Position numbers and translations under genes: made by a program
Assembly (NCBI RefSeq): GCF_022370755.2
Contig: NZ_CP092364.2
Coordinates: 2,294,001-2,358,000 of the forward strand
Origin: Mycolicibacterium goodii
GTDB lineage: Bacteria > Actinomycetota > Actinomycetes > Mycobacteriales > Mycobacteriaceae
Direction: 5' to 3'
Length of the DNA: 64,000 nucleotides
In this document: piece after piece, positions 26,700 through 35,367 of the stretch
How the letters are laid out: each line of letters begins with the position of its first letter
How positions within the stretch are numbered: position 1 is the stretch's first letter
Notes under the pieces: generated by a model
Databases searched by the model: none
What the model was told of the DNA's origin: nothing
Seen by the model: the letters and a program-made list of their open reading frames with translations, nothing else

Positions 26700-27914
26700 G
26701 TGCGCGGCGCAGAGATCAAGGCCCTGACGGGACTGCGCATCGTCGCGGCGGTATGGGTCGTCCTCTTCCACTTCCGTCCCATCCTCTACGAAGCGGCGCC
26801 GACCCTCACCGAAGCCCTCGCACCCGTTCTCGATTGTGGCGCCCAGGGCGTCGACCTGTTCTTCATCCTCAGCGGCTTCGTGCTGACGTGGAACTACCTC
26901 GACCGGATGGGGCCGGCCTGGTCGACGCGTGCGACGCTGCACTTCCTGTGGTTGCGGTTGTCCCGGGTGTGGCCGGTGTATTTGGTGACGATGCACCTGG
27001 CCGCGCTGTGGGTGATCTTCACGCTCAATGTCGGCCATGTTCCCGTCGAGGACACCAGCGGTTACAACGCGGTCAGCTATCTACGGCAGCTCCTCCTCGT
27101 CCAGCTGTGGTTCGAGCCGTACTTCGACGGGACGAGCTGGGACGGCCCGGCCTGGTCGATCAGCGCGGAATGGTTGGCCTATCTGCTCTTCGGCGCGCTG
27201 GTCCTGGTGGTGTTCCGCATCGCGAGGGCCACGCGGGCCCGCAGCCTCGTGGTGCTCGCGGTCGTGGCCTCACTGCCGCCGGTGGTCCTGCTGATGATGA
27301 CCGGACACTTCTACACGCCGTGGAGTTGGCTGCCGCGCATCGTCATGCAGTTCACCGCGGGAGCGCTGGCCTGTGCCGCGGTGCGCAAGCTGCAACCGGG
27401 GGACACCGCGCGCCGCACCGCGGGGTACCTGTCCGTGGTGCTCGGCATCGCGATCGTCGCCGGTCTCTACTTCTTCGACGCGCACCCGCTCAACACCGTC
27501 GGCGATGCCGGCGGACTGGTCGACATCCTGTTCGTACCGCTGGTGGTCGCGCTCGCCATCGGGACCGGGACCCTTCCTGCGCTGCTGTCCACCCGGGTGC
27601 TGGTGTACGGCGGGCAGATCTCGTTCGGGCTGTACATGGTGCATGAACTGGTGCACACCGCATGGATCTGGACCGTCAAACAGTTCGAGCTCACGATGTC
27701 ACCCGATCTGGCGGGCAAGGCCACCCTGCTGGGACTGCTGGCCATATCGGTGCTGGGCGCGGTCGTGCTGTACCACGTCGTCGAGGAACCGGCGCGCCGA
27801 TGGATGCGCCGAATGGTCGACATCCGTCCGGTCGACCCCAGGAACAGTCACCTCCACCGCGTCGACGCCGAACCCGAGACCCGGTCCGCGGCGGTCCCGG
27901 CACGTGCGGGATAA
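26700..27914 (+). CDS. Acyltransferase family 3 (OafA/NdoA-like) membrane protein
   Basis: The 404-residue protein opens with KALTGLRIVAAVWVVLFHFRP, the acyltransferase-3 signature with its catalytic-type His, followed by FFILSGFVLTWNY. About ten transmembrane helices follow, ending in a cytoplasmic tail. These proteins move acyl groups across the membrane to O-acylate surface glycans or lipids. GTG 26700 with GGAAAG upstream is chosen; TTG 26676 is in frame. The SGNH hydrolase gene follows on the same strand, and AT3 and SGNH proteins commonly work together. Confidence 0.87.
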   Translation: MRGAEIKALTGLRIVAAVWVVLFHFRPILYEAAPTLTEALAPVLDCGAQGVDLFFILSGFVLTWNYLDRMGPAWSTRATLHFLWLRLSRVWPVYLVTMHLAALWVIFTLNVGHVPVEDTSGYNAVSYLRQLLLVQLWFEPYFDGTSWDGPAWSISAEWLAYLLFGALVLVVFRIARATRARSLVVLAVVASLPPVVLLMMTGHFYTPWSWLPRIVMQFTAGALACAAVRKLQPGDTARRTAGYLSVVLGIAIVAGLYFFDAHPLNTVGDAGGLVDILFVPLVVALAIGTGTLPALLSTRVLVYGGQISFGLYMVHELVHTAWIWTVKQFELTMSPDLAGKATLLGLLAISVLGAVVLYHVVEEPARRWMRRMVDIRPVDPRNSHLHRVDAEPETRSAAVPARAG

Positions 27915-28046
27915 GCTTTGGGTCCCACCAATCTTGCTGCGGCACAGGTTGTTATGGGCCCGTTATCGCCGCGTCATCGTCGGCTGGGAGTCTGATCAGG
28001 GATTTTTGGGAGAGGCGGCAGTGTCTCACCGGCAGTGGAGGTTTCA

Positions 28047-28733
28047 GTGAGTCGTCTGACCACCTTTCTGGTAGCGGTCGCACTTCTGGTCGGGTTGTTC
28101 GTCAACGTACCCACGCAGCGCTACGTGACGTCCGGCCTGGATCCGAAGATCTTCCATATCGCGGTGATCGGCGATTCGTACACCACCGGTGCCGCCGAGG
28201 GCGGGCAGGGTGACAAGGGCTGGCCCACGTTGGCGTGGCAGGCACTGGCCCGGCGCGGTGTGCAGATCAACGCCGATGTCGTGGCCGAAGGCGGTGCCGG
28301 CTACGTCGTGCGCGGAAACCGTGGCGGTATCTTCGCCGACCTGACGGCGCGCGCCGTCAAGCCCGACGACTCGCTCGTGGTGTTCTACGGTTCCCGCAAC
28401 GACAAGGACGCCGACCCGGTGGCCATCACCCGGATGAGCCACGACGCCCTCGCGATGGCGCAGCGGATGGCGCCGACGGCACGGATGCTGGTCATCGGAC
28501 CGCCGTGGCCGACCGCCGACGTGCCACTGTCGGTGCTGCGCATCCGCGACATTCTGCGGGATCAGGCCGAACAGGTGGGCGCCGCGTTCTACGACCCGAT
28601 CGCGGCGGGCTGGTTCGTCGGCCGCCCGGAATTGATCGGGGCCGACGGCATCCATCCCACCGACGCCGGTCACGCCTACATGGCGGACAAGATCGCGACG
28701 CTCATCGGTGACGAACTCCCGCGCTGGGTCTGA
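28047..28733 (+). CDS. Membrane-anchored SGNH/GDSL hydrolase
   Basis: From GTG 28047, with GGAGG 5 nt upstream, the 228-residue protein has an N-terminal membrane anchor or uncleaved signal (about 5-23). Next come block I IAVIGDSYTTG with the nucleophile Ser, block II Gly in EGGAGYVVRG, block III FYGSRNDKD with Asn, and the block V DGIHPTDAGH Asp/His pair. The catalytic set is complete. It faces the periplasm and probably transfers or removes O-acyl groups together with the adjacent acyltransferase 3. Substrate is unknown. Confidence 0.88.
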   Translation: MSRLTTFLVAVALLVGLFVNVPTQRYVTSGLDPKIFHIAVIGDSYTTGAAEGGQGDKGWPTLAWQALARRGVQINADVVAEGGAGYVVRGNRGGIFADLTARAVKPDDSLVVFYGSRNDKDADPVAITRMSHDALAMAQRMAPTARMLVIGPPWPTADVPLSVLRIRDILRDQAEQVGAAFYDPIAAGWFVGRPELIGADGIHPTDAGHAYMADKIATLIGDELPRWV

Positions 28734-28737
28734 GGCG

Positions 28738-29709
28738 TCAGTTCCTCGCGGCGGTCCGGAACCGGTCGCGGTAGGCCTTAGGGGAGACGCCCAGATGGGT
28801 GACGAACACTCGCCGTAGGGTCTCGGCGCTGCCGAAACCGGCCTGGCGCGCGGTGTCGCCCACGGACAGTCCGGCATCGAGGGCCGCACGCGCCGCGTCG
28901 ATGCGGACCATCTCGACGAACCGGGCCGGTGTGGTACCGAGTTCGGCCTGGAACAGCCGGGTCAACTGCCGGGTGCTCAGCGCCGCCACCTTGGCGAGAC
29001 TGCGCACACTGTGATCGGCGGCCGGATCGGCGGCGATCGCGTCGGTGACGCGACGCAGCGCCGACTGTTGGGGTGCGTCGGACTCGATCAGCGTGGAGAA
29101 CTGCGATTGCCCGCCGGCGCGCTTGAGGTACACGACCAGCGACCGAGCCACCTCGCGGACCAGATCGGAGCCGTGGTCGAGTTCCACCAGGGCCAGTGCG
29201 AGGTCGATGCCCGCGGACACCCCGGCCGAGGTGTAGATGTCGCCGTCACGCACGAAGATGGCATCCGGTTCGACCGACACCCCCGGGTAGGCCCGTTTGA
29301 GCCGGCCGGCATGGCGCCAGTGCGTCGTCGCGCGCCGTCCGTCGAGCAGGCCGGCATTCGCCAAGATGAACGTCCCTGTGCAGATCGACGCCAGACGCCG
29401 GGTCCGTCCCGACAACTTGCGCACGGCGTCGACGAGGTCCGGGTCGATCGGTCGCCCCACCAGATCGTCACCACCGGAGACGAGCACGGTATCGGCTTGT
29501 GCGATCTGTGAGATCGTGTCGTCGACAGGGAATCCCGTGCCGATCGACGTGGTCACGGCACGGCCGTCGACCGAGGCGATCCGCAGCTGGTAATCCGCGC
29601 CGAACCGGTTGGCCTCGGCGAACACCTCTGCCGGTCCCGCGACGTCCAGCAGTTTCATACCGTCGAAGACGACGATCACCACGACGCGCGGGCTCGAAGC
29701 GTGTGCCAT
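28738..29709 (-). CDS. GlxA family transcriptional regulator (DJ-1/PfpI plus AraC HTH)
   Basis: The 323-residue protein has an N-terminal DJ-1/PfpI-like domain (about 5-180, with VVIVVFDGMKLLDVAGPAEVF and the elbow ASICTGTFILANAGLLDG). A C-terminal AraC double HTH follows (SLAKVAALSTRQLTRLFQAELG, then GDTARQAGFGSAETLRRVF). The Cys of the elbow is present. ATG 29709 is chosen; the longer frame runs into the divergent promoter. It is transcribed away from the HD/catalase/sigma group and is its likely regulator. An inverted repeat TGTGCCA...TGGCACA (29702-29708, 29741-29747) spans its start. Confidence 0.85.
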   Translation of the reverse strand: MAHASSPRVVVIVVFDGMKLLDVAGPAEVFAEANRFGADYQLRIASVDGRAVTTSIGTGFPVDDTISQIAQADTVLVSGGDDLVGRPIDPDLVDAVRKLSGRTRRLASICTGTFILANAGLLDGRRATTHWRHAGRLKRAYPGVSVEPDAIFVRDGDIYTSAGVSAGIDLALALVELDHGSDLVREVARSLVVYLKRAGGQSQFSTLIESDAPQQSALRRVTDAIAADPAADHSVRSLAKVAALSTRQLTRLFQAELGTTPARFVEMVRIDAARAALDAGLSVGDTARQAGFGSAETLRRVFVTHLGVSPKAYRDRFRTAARN

Positions 29710-29747
29710 TTGCTCATTGTGTCGCTTCTTGTGGGAAATGTGGCACA
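29702..29747. promoter_or_regulatory. Inverted repeat at the glxA-like start, possible operator
   Basis: TGTGCCA (29702-29708) and TGGCACA (29741-29747) are perfect 7-base arms 32 bp apart, overlapping the regulator's start codon. The spacing would place the half-sites on nearly the same DNA face, as for an AraC dimer. Assignment is tentative. Confidence 0.35.
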
Positions 29748-29945
29748 ACGGCCATGCCTCACGTTCCACGCCGCGCCGCAGACTGACAACGGATCGCAGA
29801 ACGGGAAGTGATCCTTCTCGACCGCGACGTCGTTACTCCGAAGCAGAAGCGTCACCGCTTCACGATGACGACACATACGGCGAGGAGGTCCACGACCCTT
29901 CCACACGTCTCGATCAACGAAGTTCGAACCAGAGGAGGATTCGCC

Positions 29946-30602
29946 ATGTCTGTGTCAATCGGTTCCGCCCAGATCGCCGGTATCACCGTTCCCGATACGC
30001 CCTTGGTGCGCGAGGTCACCGAGTACATCCGTGACGTCGAGGACGACCTGCTGTTCCACCACTCCCGCCGGGTGTTCTTCTTCGGCGCATTGCAGGGCCG
30101 CCGGCGTGGTCTGCAACCCGACCTGGAACTGCTCTACGTGGGCGCGATGTTCCACGACATCGGGCTGACCGAGCCCTACCGCACCGGGTCGTCGCTGCGT
30201 TTCGAGGTCGACGGCGCCAATGCGGCACGAGACTTCCTGCTGCAGCGCGGGTTCGGCGAGGAGGCCGCCCGCAAGGTCTGGCTGGGCATCGCGTTGCACA
30301 CCACCCCTGGAGTCCCGGAATTCCTCGATCCCGAGATCGCACTGGTCACCGCGGGCGTGGAAACCGACGTGCTCGGTATCGGCCGCGACGACCTCTCGGA
30401 GGAGGAACTGGCCGCGGTGACCGCCGTGCACCCGCGGCCCGACTTCAAGAACCGCATCCTGCGTGCCTTCAACGACGGTGTGCGGCAACGGCCACACTCG
30501 ACCTTCGGCACCGTCAACGATGACGTGCTGGCGCATTTCGATCCGTCCTTCGAGCGTGAGGACTTCGTGAACATCATCCTGACCAACACCTGGCCCGAGT
30601 GA
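29946..30602 (+). CDS. HD-domain phosphohydrolase-like protein
   Basis: The 218-residue protein has the HD metal-site pattern: [10 protein letters not shown] near residue 40, MFHDIGLTE near residue 70, and [10 protein letters not shown] near residue 115. It resembles the HD proteins often labelled cyanamide hydratase-like. The reaction is unknown; HD proteins include phosphohydrolases and lyases. The ATG at 29946 follows GAGGAGG. It is the first gene of a co-directional set with catalase (25-bp gap), sigma factor and cupin, and faces the GlxA-type regulator. Confidence 0.82.
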   Translation: MSVSIGSAQIAGITVPDTPLVREVTEYIRDVEDDLLFHHSRRVFFFGALQGRRRGLQPDLELLYVGAMFHDIGLTEPYRTGSSLRFEVDGANAARDFLLQRGFGEEAARKVWLGIALHTTPGVPEFLDPEIALVTAGVETDVLGIGRDDLSEEELAAVTAVHPRPDFKNRILRAFNDGVRQRPHSTFGTVNDDVLAHFDPSFEREDFVNIILTNTWPE

Positions 30603-30627
30603 CGCGGATAGGGGAGTTGAGATCGCG

Positions 30628-32091
30628 ATGACCACCTCGAAGCCGCGGGCCACGACCACCGACGCGGGCGCGCCGGTGGCCAGTGACATCCATTCGCTCA
30701 CCATCGGTCCAGATGGGCCGATTCTGCTGCACGATCACTACCTCATCGAGCAGATGGCCAACTTCAACCGCGAGCGGATTCCGGAACGGCAACCCCATGC
30801 CAAGGGATCGGGCGCGTTCGGCCATTTCGAGGTGACCGGCGACGTCAGCCGGTACACGAGTGCGGCGGTGTTCCAACCGGGTGTGCGCACCGAGACGCTC
30901 ATCCGGTTCTCCACGGTGGCCGGTGAGCGGGGGAGCCCCGACACGTGGCGTGACCCGCGCGGATTCGCGCTTCGGTTCTACACCGCCGAGGGCAATCTCG
31001 ACATCGTCGGCAACAACACGCCGGTCTTCTTCATCCGCGACGGGATGAAGTTCCAGCACTTCATCCGGTCACAGAAACGGCGTGCCGACACCGGGTTGCG
31101 CGATCACGACATGCAGTGGGACTTCTTCACGCTGACCCCGGAGTCCGCACATCAGGTCGCGTGGCTGTTCGGGGACCGCGGCATCCCGCGGACGTGGCGG
31201 CACATGAACGGCTACGGCAGCCACACCTACAGCTGGATCAACGCCGAAGGCCAGATCCATTGGGTGAAATATCATTTCATCTCCGACCAGGGCATCGAAA
31301 ATCTCACTCAGGACGAGGCCGATCGGTTGGCGGGCGTCGACGCGGACTTCCACCAGCGGGATCTGCACCAGGCGATCGCTCGCGGCGAGTACCCGAGCTG
31401 GACCCTGAAGGTTCAGATCATGCCTTTCAATGACGCGAAAACCTACCGGATCAACCCGTTCGACCTGACCAAGGTGTGGCCGCACGACGACTACCCGCTC
31501 ATCGACGTCGGTCGGCTCGTGCTCGACCGCAACTTCACCGATCACCACACCGAGATCGAGCAGGCCGCGTTCGCTCCCAGCAACCAGGTTCCGGGAACCG
31601 GTCTGAGCCCCGACAGGATGTTGCAGGCCCGCACGTTCGCCTACGCCGACGCCGCCCGGGCCCGGATCGGGGTGAATTACAAGCAGATTCCGGTGAACGC
31701 GCCGAGATGTCCCGTGCACAGCTACTCCAAGGACGGCGCGATGCGCGTCACCAACGTCTCCGATCCGGTGTACGCGCCGAACTCATACGGTGGGCCGCAG
31801 GCGGACCCACAGCAGACGAACGAGGCCAGGTGGTACGCCGACGGAGAGATGGTGCGCACCGCGTACACCCTGCGTGCCGACGACGACGACTGGACACAGG
31901 CCGGCCAACTCGTGCGCGACGTCATGGACGACGCGGAACGCGCCCGGTTGGTGGACAACGTGGCCGGGCACCTGGGCAACGGTGTCTCCGAACCGGTCCT
32001 GCAGCGGGCATTCGAATACTGGCGCAACATCGACAAAGAGGTCGGTGACCGGATCGAGGACGCCGTGCGGAAGCGCCAGGGCCGCAGATGA
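30628..32091 (+). CDS. katA: Monofunctional heme catalase
   Basis: The 487-residue protein is a small-subunit (clade 3) catalase converting hydrogen peroxide to water and oxygen. The distal His is H57 in [13 protein letters not shown], the distal Asn is N130 in [11 protein letters not shown], and the heme-ligating Tyr is Y339 in [14 protein letters not shown]. All are intact. A C-terminal extension (about 430-487) is helical. The stop overlaps the ATG of the sigma factor gene by four bases, so the two are co-translated. This is in addition to the katG found 21 kb away. Confidence 0.93.
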   Translation: MTTSKPRATTTDAGAPVASDIHSLTIGPDGPILLHDHYLIEQMANFNRERIPERQPHAKGSGAFGHFEVTGDVSRYTSAAVFQPGVRTETLIRFSTVAGERGSPDTWRDPRGFALRFYTAEGNLDIVGNNTPVFFIRDGMKFQHFIRSQKRRADTGLRDHDMQWDFFTLTPESAHQVAWLFGDRGIPRTWRHMNGYGSHTYSWINAEGQIHWVKYHFISDQGIENLTQDEADRLAGVDADFHQRDLHQAIARGEYPSWTLKVQIMPFNDAKTYRINPFDLTKVWPHDDYPLIDVGRLVLDRNFTDHHTEIEQAAFAPSNQVPGTGLSPDRMLQARTFAYADAARARIGVNYKQIPVNAPRCPVHSYSKDGAMRVTNVSDPVYAPNSYGGPQADPQQTNEARWYADGEMVRTAYTLRADDDDWTQAGQLVRDVMDDAERARLVDNVAGHLGNGVSEPVLQRAFEYWRNIDKEVGDRIEDAVRKRQGRR

Positions 32092-32684
32092 ACTGCCACG
32101 CAGCGACCGCACCGGAGCCGGGTCCGGGCACCGATCTCAGCGCGCGTTTCGAACGCGAGGTGGTGCCGTTGGTGGACCGGCTCTACGGTGTGGCGCTGCG
32201 CCTGGCGGCCAATCCGCAGGATGCCGAGGATCTGGTGCAGGAGACGGTCCTGCGGGCCTACACGGGTTTCCACACTTTCCGCGAGGGTTCGAACCTCATG
32301 GCGTGGCTCTACCGGATCCTGCACAACACATGGATCAACCTGTACCGCAAACGTCAGCGGCGGCCCGCGGAAGTGTCGATGGAGGGCGTCACCGACCACG
32401 AGGTGTTGCGATTCCGGCACGCGCTGCGGTCGGCCGAGGTCGCGGCGCTGGAAGCGCTGCCGGACAACGAGATCAAAGACGCGTTGATGGAACTGCGCGA
32501 ACAGTACCGCATCGTCGTCTACTACGCCGACGTGGAGGGTCTGTCTTACAAGCAGATCGCCCAGATCACCGATACCGCGCTCGGGACGGTCATGTCCCGG
32601 TTGCACCGCGGTCGACGTCAGTTGCGTGCGTCGCTGCGCCATGTCGCCGAGCAGCGCGGTCTGGTCGCCGAAGACGTCCATTAG
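32088..32684 (+). CDS. ECF sigma factor, SigH-like
   Basis: The 198-residue protein has sigma region 2 ([26 protein letters not shown] and [16 protein letters not shown]) and region 4 ([16 protein letters not shown] then [15 protein letters not shown]). Sequence and order closely follow M. tuberculosis SigH, which drives oxidative and heat stress genes. SigH-type factors are normally paired with a zinc anti-sigma factor (RshA), but none is encoded next to this gene. It is coupled to catalase by a 4-base overlap. The next gene encodes a cupin. Confidence 0.9.
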   Translation: MNCHAATAPEPGPGTDLSARFEREVVPLVDRLYGVALRLAANPQDAEDLVQETVLRAYTGFHTFREGSNLMAWLYRILHNTWINLYRKRQRRPAEVSMEGVTDHEVLRFRHALRSAEVAALEALPDNEIKDALMELREQYRIVVYYADVEGLSYKQIAQITDTALGTVMSRLHRGRRQLRASLRHVAEQRGLVAEDVH

Positions 32685-32715
32685 ACGAATCATCAAGCCA
32701 CAGACAGGAGTTGCC

Positions 32716-33243
32716 TTGACCAACCCATCGGGCGCCGGGATCATCACGCAACTTGCCGCCGGGGCCGGTCTTCCCGCCCTCGACGTCGCCGGACCCACCG
32801 TGGAGTTCGTGACGTTCGATGATGACGAGCACAATCAGATCTGCGTCCTGCGGGCGGTCATCCCGCCCGGTGTGGCGGTTCCGCTGCACAGCCACAACGA
32901 TTTCGAGGACTTCTACATCCTGTCCGGACAGCATCAGGTGTTGATTCCGGGTGAGGACGGACTGCGGTGGCGCGACGTGGGCGCGGGAGACTACGTGCGG
33001 GTGCCCGGTGACGCACTGCACGCGCATCGCAACGTCTCCGCCGAACCCGCCGTCGATCTCGTCATCACCACGCCGCAGATAGGCCGGTTCTTCCGCGCGA
33101 TCGGCCGTCCGGCCGGATCCGGACCGATGACACCGGACGAGTTCGCGCATGTCGCGGCGACTGCCCAACGCTACGGTTACCGCCTGGGGACTCCCGAGGA
33201 GAACGCTGCGGTCGGTATCACGTTGCCGGCCTTCACGTCCTGA
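32716..33243 (+). CDS. Single-domain cupin protein
   Basis: From TTG 32716, with AGGAG 5 nt upstream, the product has 175 residues. The cupin metal motif is present: PLHSHNDFEDFYILSGQ provides two His and a Glu, and GDALHAHRN provides the last His. A helical C-terminus follows (about 125-175). It lacks the zinc-binding HxxxCxxC of anti-sigma factors. It might be a sensor or an enzyme acting with the catalase/sigma group. The end overlaps the convergent MOSC gene by 11 bp. Confidence 0.8.
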   Translation: MTNPSGAGIITQLAAGAGLPALDVAGPTVEFVTFDDDEHNQICVLRAVIPPGVAVPLHSHNDFEDFYILSGQHQVLIPGEDGLRWRDVGAGDYVRVPGDALHAHRNVSAEPAVDLVITTPQIGRFFRAIGRPAGSGPMTPDEFAHVAATAQRYGYRLGTPEENAAVGITLPAFTS

Positions 33244-33907
33244 GTCCTGCCGCGCCGACGCGCCGCGAAGCCAACTCCTTGAGTTCGGCGGCCAGCGCCT
33301 CGGCGCGAAGTATCTCCGGCAGCAGTTCGGATTCCCCGGTGAGCGCGCGGAACACGAAGCCGACGGTGATGCCGTGATCCGGTCGTTCGACGACCTCGAT
33401 CGAATCTCCCGCGCTCACGTGCCCGGGGTGCACCACCCGCAGATAGGCGCCTGGGTCTCCGGCCCTGGTGAACGTTTTCATCAACCCTTTGATCTCGAGG
33501 AACGCCGCGAAGGTCCGGCACGGGGTGCGTGGCCGGGTGACCTCGAGCTCCAGTTCGCCCGCCCCGATGCGCCACCGCTCACCGATCACGGCGTTGGTCA
33601 CGTCGATTCCCTCGGTGGTGAGGTTCTCACCGAACATGCCGTTGGTGAGCTCCCGGTCGAGCGTCAGCTGCCAGTTGTCGAGATCCTCGCGGGCATAGGC
33701 GTACACGGCCTGATCGTCTCCGCCGTGGTGTTTCGAGTTGCCGATGACGTCACCCACCAGACCGCTGCCGAGTCCGCCACGCCTGGGGCCGGGGGATCGA
33801 ACCTCGACCGCTGCGCCGACGGGACGTTTGTCGATACCGGTCACGCGTTTGCCGTTGTCCGGATTCGGACGGGGGTGGGCCACGTTGACGGTCAGGACCT
33901 TCGGCAT
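33233..33907 (-). CDS. MOSC domain protein (YiiM-like)
   Basis: The 224-residue protein has GLVGDVIGNSKHHGGDDQAVYAYAREDL and NGMFGENLTTEGIDV, then RPRTPCRTFAAFL with the conserved MOSC Cys (about residue 130), followed by the YiiM-type extension. MOSC domains carry sulfur or reduce N-hydroxylated compounds using molybdenum cofactor. E. coli YiiM reduces 6-hydroxylaminopurine. It is cytoplasmic. The start at 33907 is just after a 64-bp gap with the small secreted protein gene. Confidence 0.88.
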   Translation of the reverse strand: MPKVLTVNVAHPRPNPDNGKRVTGIDKRPVGAAVEVRSPGPRRGGLGSGLVGDVIGNSKHHGGDDQAVYAYAREDLDNWQLTLDRELTNGMFGENLTTEGIDVTNAVIGERWRIGAGELELEVTRPRTPCRTFAAFLEIKGLMKTFTRAGDPGAYLRVVHPGHVSAGDSIEVVERPDHGITVGFVFRALTGESELLPEILRAEALAAELKELASRRVGAAGLRT

Positions 33908-33970
33908 GGCGGCCAGCCTAGTTGGCCACCCGCTCCGGCTCGAATCGGTTTCCGTGCCGTCTTCGGCGGT

Positions 33971-34222
33971 CTACTGCACCTGGTGCGCGGGCGGGGTGTT
34001 CGCCGGTGGGTCCTTGAGGCACAGTCCCGTTGCGGTGTCGAGGTGCCTGCCCGGTACGCAGAACGGGGCACAGCCGTTGGTCACACCGGTCTCACCGGGC
34101 TGGCATGCCGCGTTGACGGCAGGTGCCACGATCGTCGTCACCCCCATGGGAGCCGCTGCCAGCGCGGCGACGGACAGTCCCCACAACGCCGTGCGCACGC
34201 CCCGCCGAATCGTCCGCGCCAT
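33971..34222 (-). CDS. Small cysteine-containing secreted protein
   Basis: The 83-residue frame has a Tat/Sec-like signal peptide (basic RRGVR, then WGLSVAALAAAPMG) with cleavage near VNA-AC. The mature part of about 45 residues has four Cys (AC, GCAPFC and LC) and a Pro-rich end. It is probably secreted and disulfide-bonded. I do not recognise a family with confidence. Orientation is the same as the MOSC gene. Confidence 0.72.
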   Translation of the reverse strand: MARTIRRGVRTALWGLSVAALAAAPMGVTTIVAPAVNAACQPGETGVTNGCAPFCVPGRHLDTATGLCLKDPPANTPPAHQVQ

Positions 34223-34369
34223 GTCGTCTCCTGTTCCATGCCGTCTTCTCTGCTGTCTCCCGGGGCGTCCACCGAATGGTCTCCCGCGTCCGCGATTGGC
34301 CGCATTCTATGCGCGCCCGCCGGTGTTTCGGAGCGCTGTCGAGGTCCGGTCGGCTAGCGTCACCAACTT

Positions 34370-35365
34370 GTGCAGACCCTGATCGACTTCGAGCGTGCGC
34401 CGGCCTTCGCGATCGCGTTGACCCATCCGGTGGGCACCACGACTGTGCGGGAAGGTCTGCTCATCGAGGGACCGCAGGGTTGGGGCGAGTTCAGCCCGGC
34501 CGTCGGTATGAAGGGCCAGGCCGACGCGGCCGCGGTCCGTTGGGTCACCGCGGCGATCGAACCGGGCACGGTCGGCTGGCCGGACCCCGTGCGCGGTCGC
34601 GTGCCGGTCGCGGTTTCGGTGCCCGCGGTCGACGCCGAGCTGGCTCGCCGAATCGTCGCCGGATCGCCGTGCCGCACGGCCTCTGTCGAGGTCGGTACGG
34701 GCGATCTGGACGAGGACGTGGCCAGGGTCGCCGCAGTTCGGGACGCGATCGGTTCCGACGGTGTGCTGCGGTGCGACGCCAGGGGCCGCTGGGACGCGGA
34801 GACGGCGCGGACGGCGATCACCGCACTGCACGACGCCGCCGGTGGTCTGGAGTTCATCGAACGACCGTGCGCGACGCTGTCCGAGCTGAGACGCCTGCGC
34901 AAGACGGTCGACGTGCACATCGCCGCCCATGCGACCATGCGCGACGCTCCGCCCGACGCCGCGTCTGCGGTCGACACCCAACTGCGGGACGCAGCCGACG
35001 TCGTCGTGCTGGCATGCGGCCCGCTCGGTGGTGCCCGTCGAGCGCTACGGGTGGCCGAGGCCGTCGACATGCCGTGCGTGGTGACGTCGATGCTGGAGAC
35101 CAGCGTCGGGCTGGCCGCCGGGCTCGCCGTGGCCGGTGCACTACCCGACTTGCCGTTCGCCTGTCAGCTGGGGACCCGGCCGCTGCTGGCGGGGGACCTC
35201 GTCGTCGAGTCCCGGTCGCTGGTGCCCGATGCCGACGGTTGTCTGCCGGTCGCGCCGATGGCACCGGCCCCGCAGCCCGAGCTTCTCGACCGGTTCGCGA
35301 TGACGGATCCGGCCCGGCTGACATGGTGGCGCGAGCGCCTTCGCGCGGCTGTCACGGCGAGCTGA
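34370..35365 (+). CDS. MenC/enolase-superfamily protein lacking key catalytic residues
   Basis: The 331-residue protein follows o-succinylbenzoate synthase (MenC) over its whole length. It has an enolase N-terminal domain, then a barrel with RVAAVRDAIG, LRCDARG, EFIERPC and the C-terminal TSVGLAAGLAVAGALPDLPFAC. Two metal ligands are kept (D136, E164), but the third is His (H187) where MenC has Asp. The first catalytic Lys (KxK motif) is Glu (E107), and the second-barrel Lys is Ala (A215). OSB synthase activity is therefore unlikely, and this is a paralogue with another reaction or a non-catalytic role. The start is GTG 34370. No menaquinone gene is adjacent. Confidence 0.83.
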   Translation: MQTLIDFERAPAFAIALTHPVGTTTVREGLLIEGPQGWGEFSPAVGMKGQADAAAVRWVTAAIEPGTVGWPDPVRGRVPVAVSVPAVDAELARRIVAGSPCRTASVEVGTGDLDEDVARVAAVRDAIGSDGVLRCDARGRWDAETARTAITALHDAAGGLEFIERPCATLSELRRLRKTVDVHIAAHATMRDAPPDAASAVDTQLRDAADVVVLACGPLGGARRALRVAEAVDMPCVVTSMLETSVGLAAGLAVAGALPDLPFACQLGTRPLLAGDLVVESRSLVPDADGCLPVAPMAPAPQPELLDRFAMTDPARLTWWRERLRAAVTAS

Positions 35366-35367
35366 CG

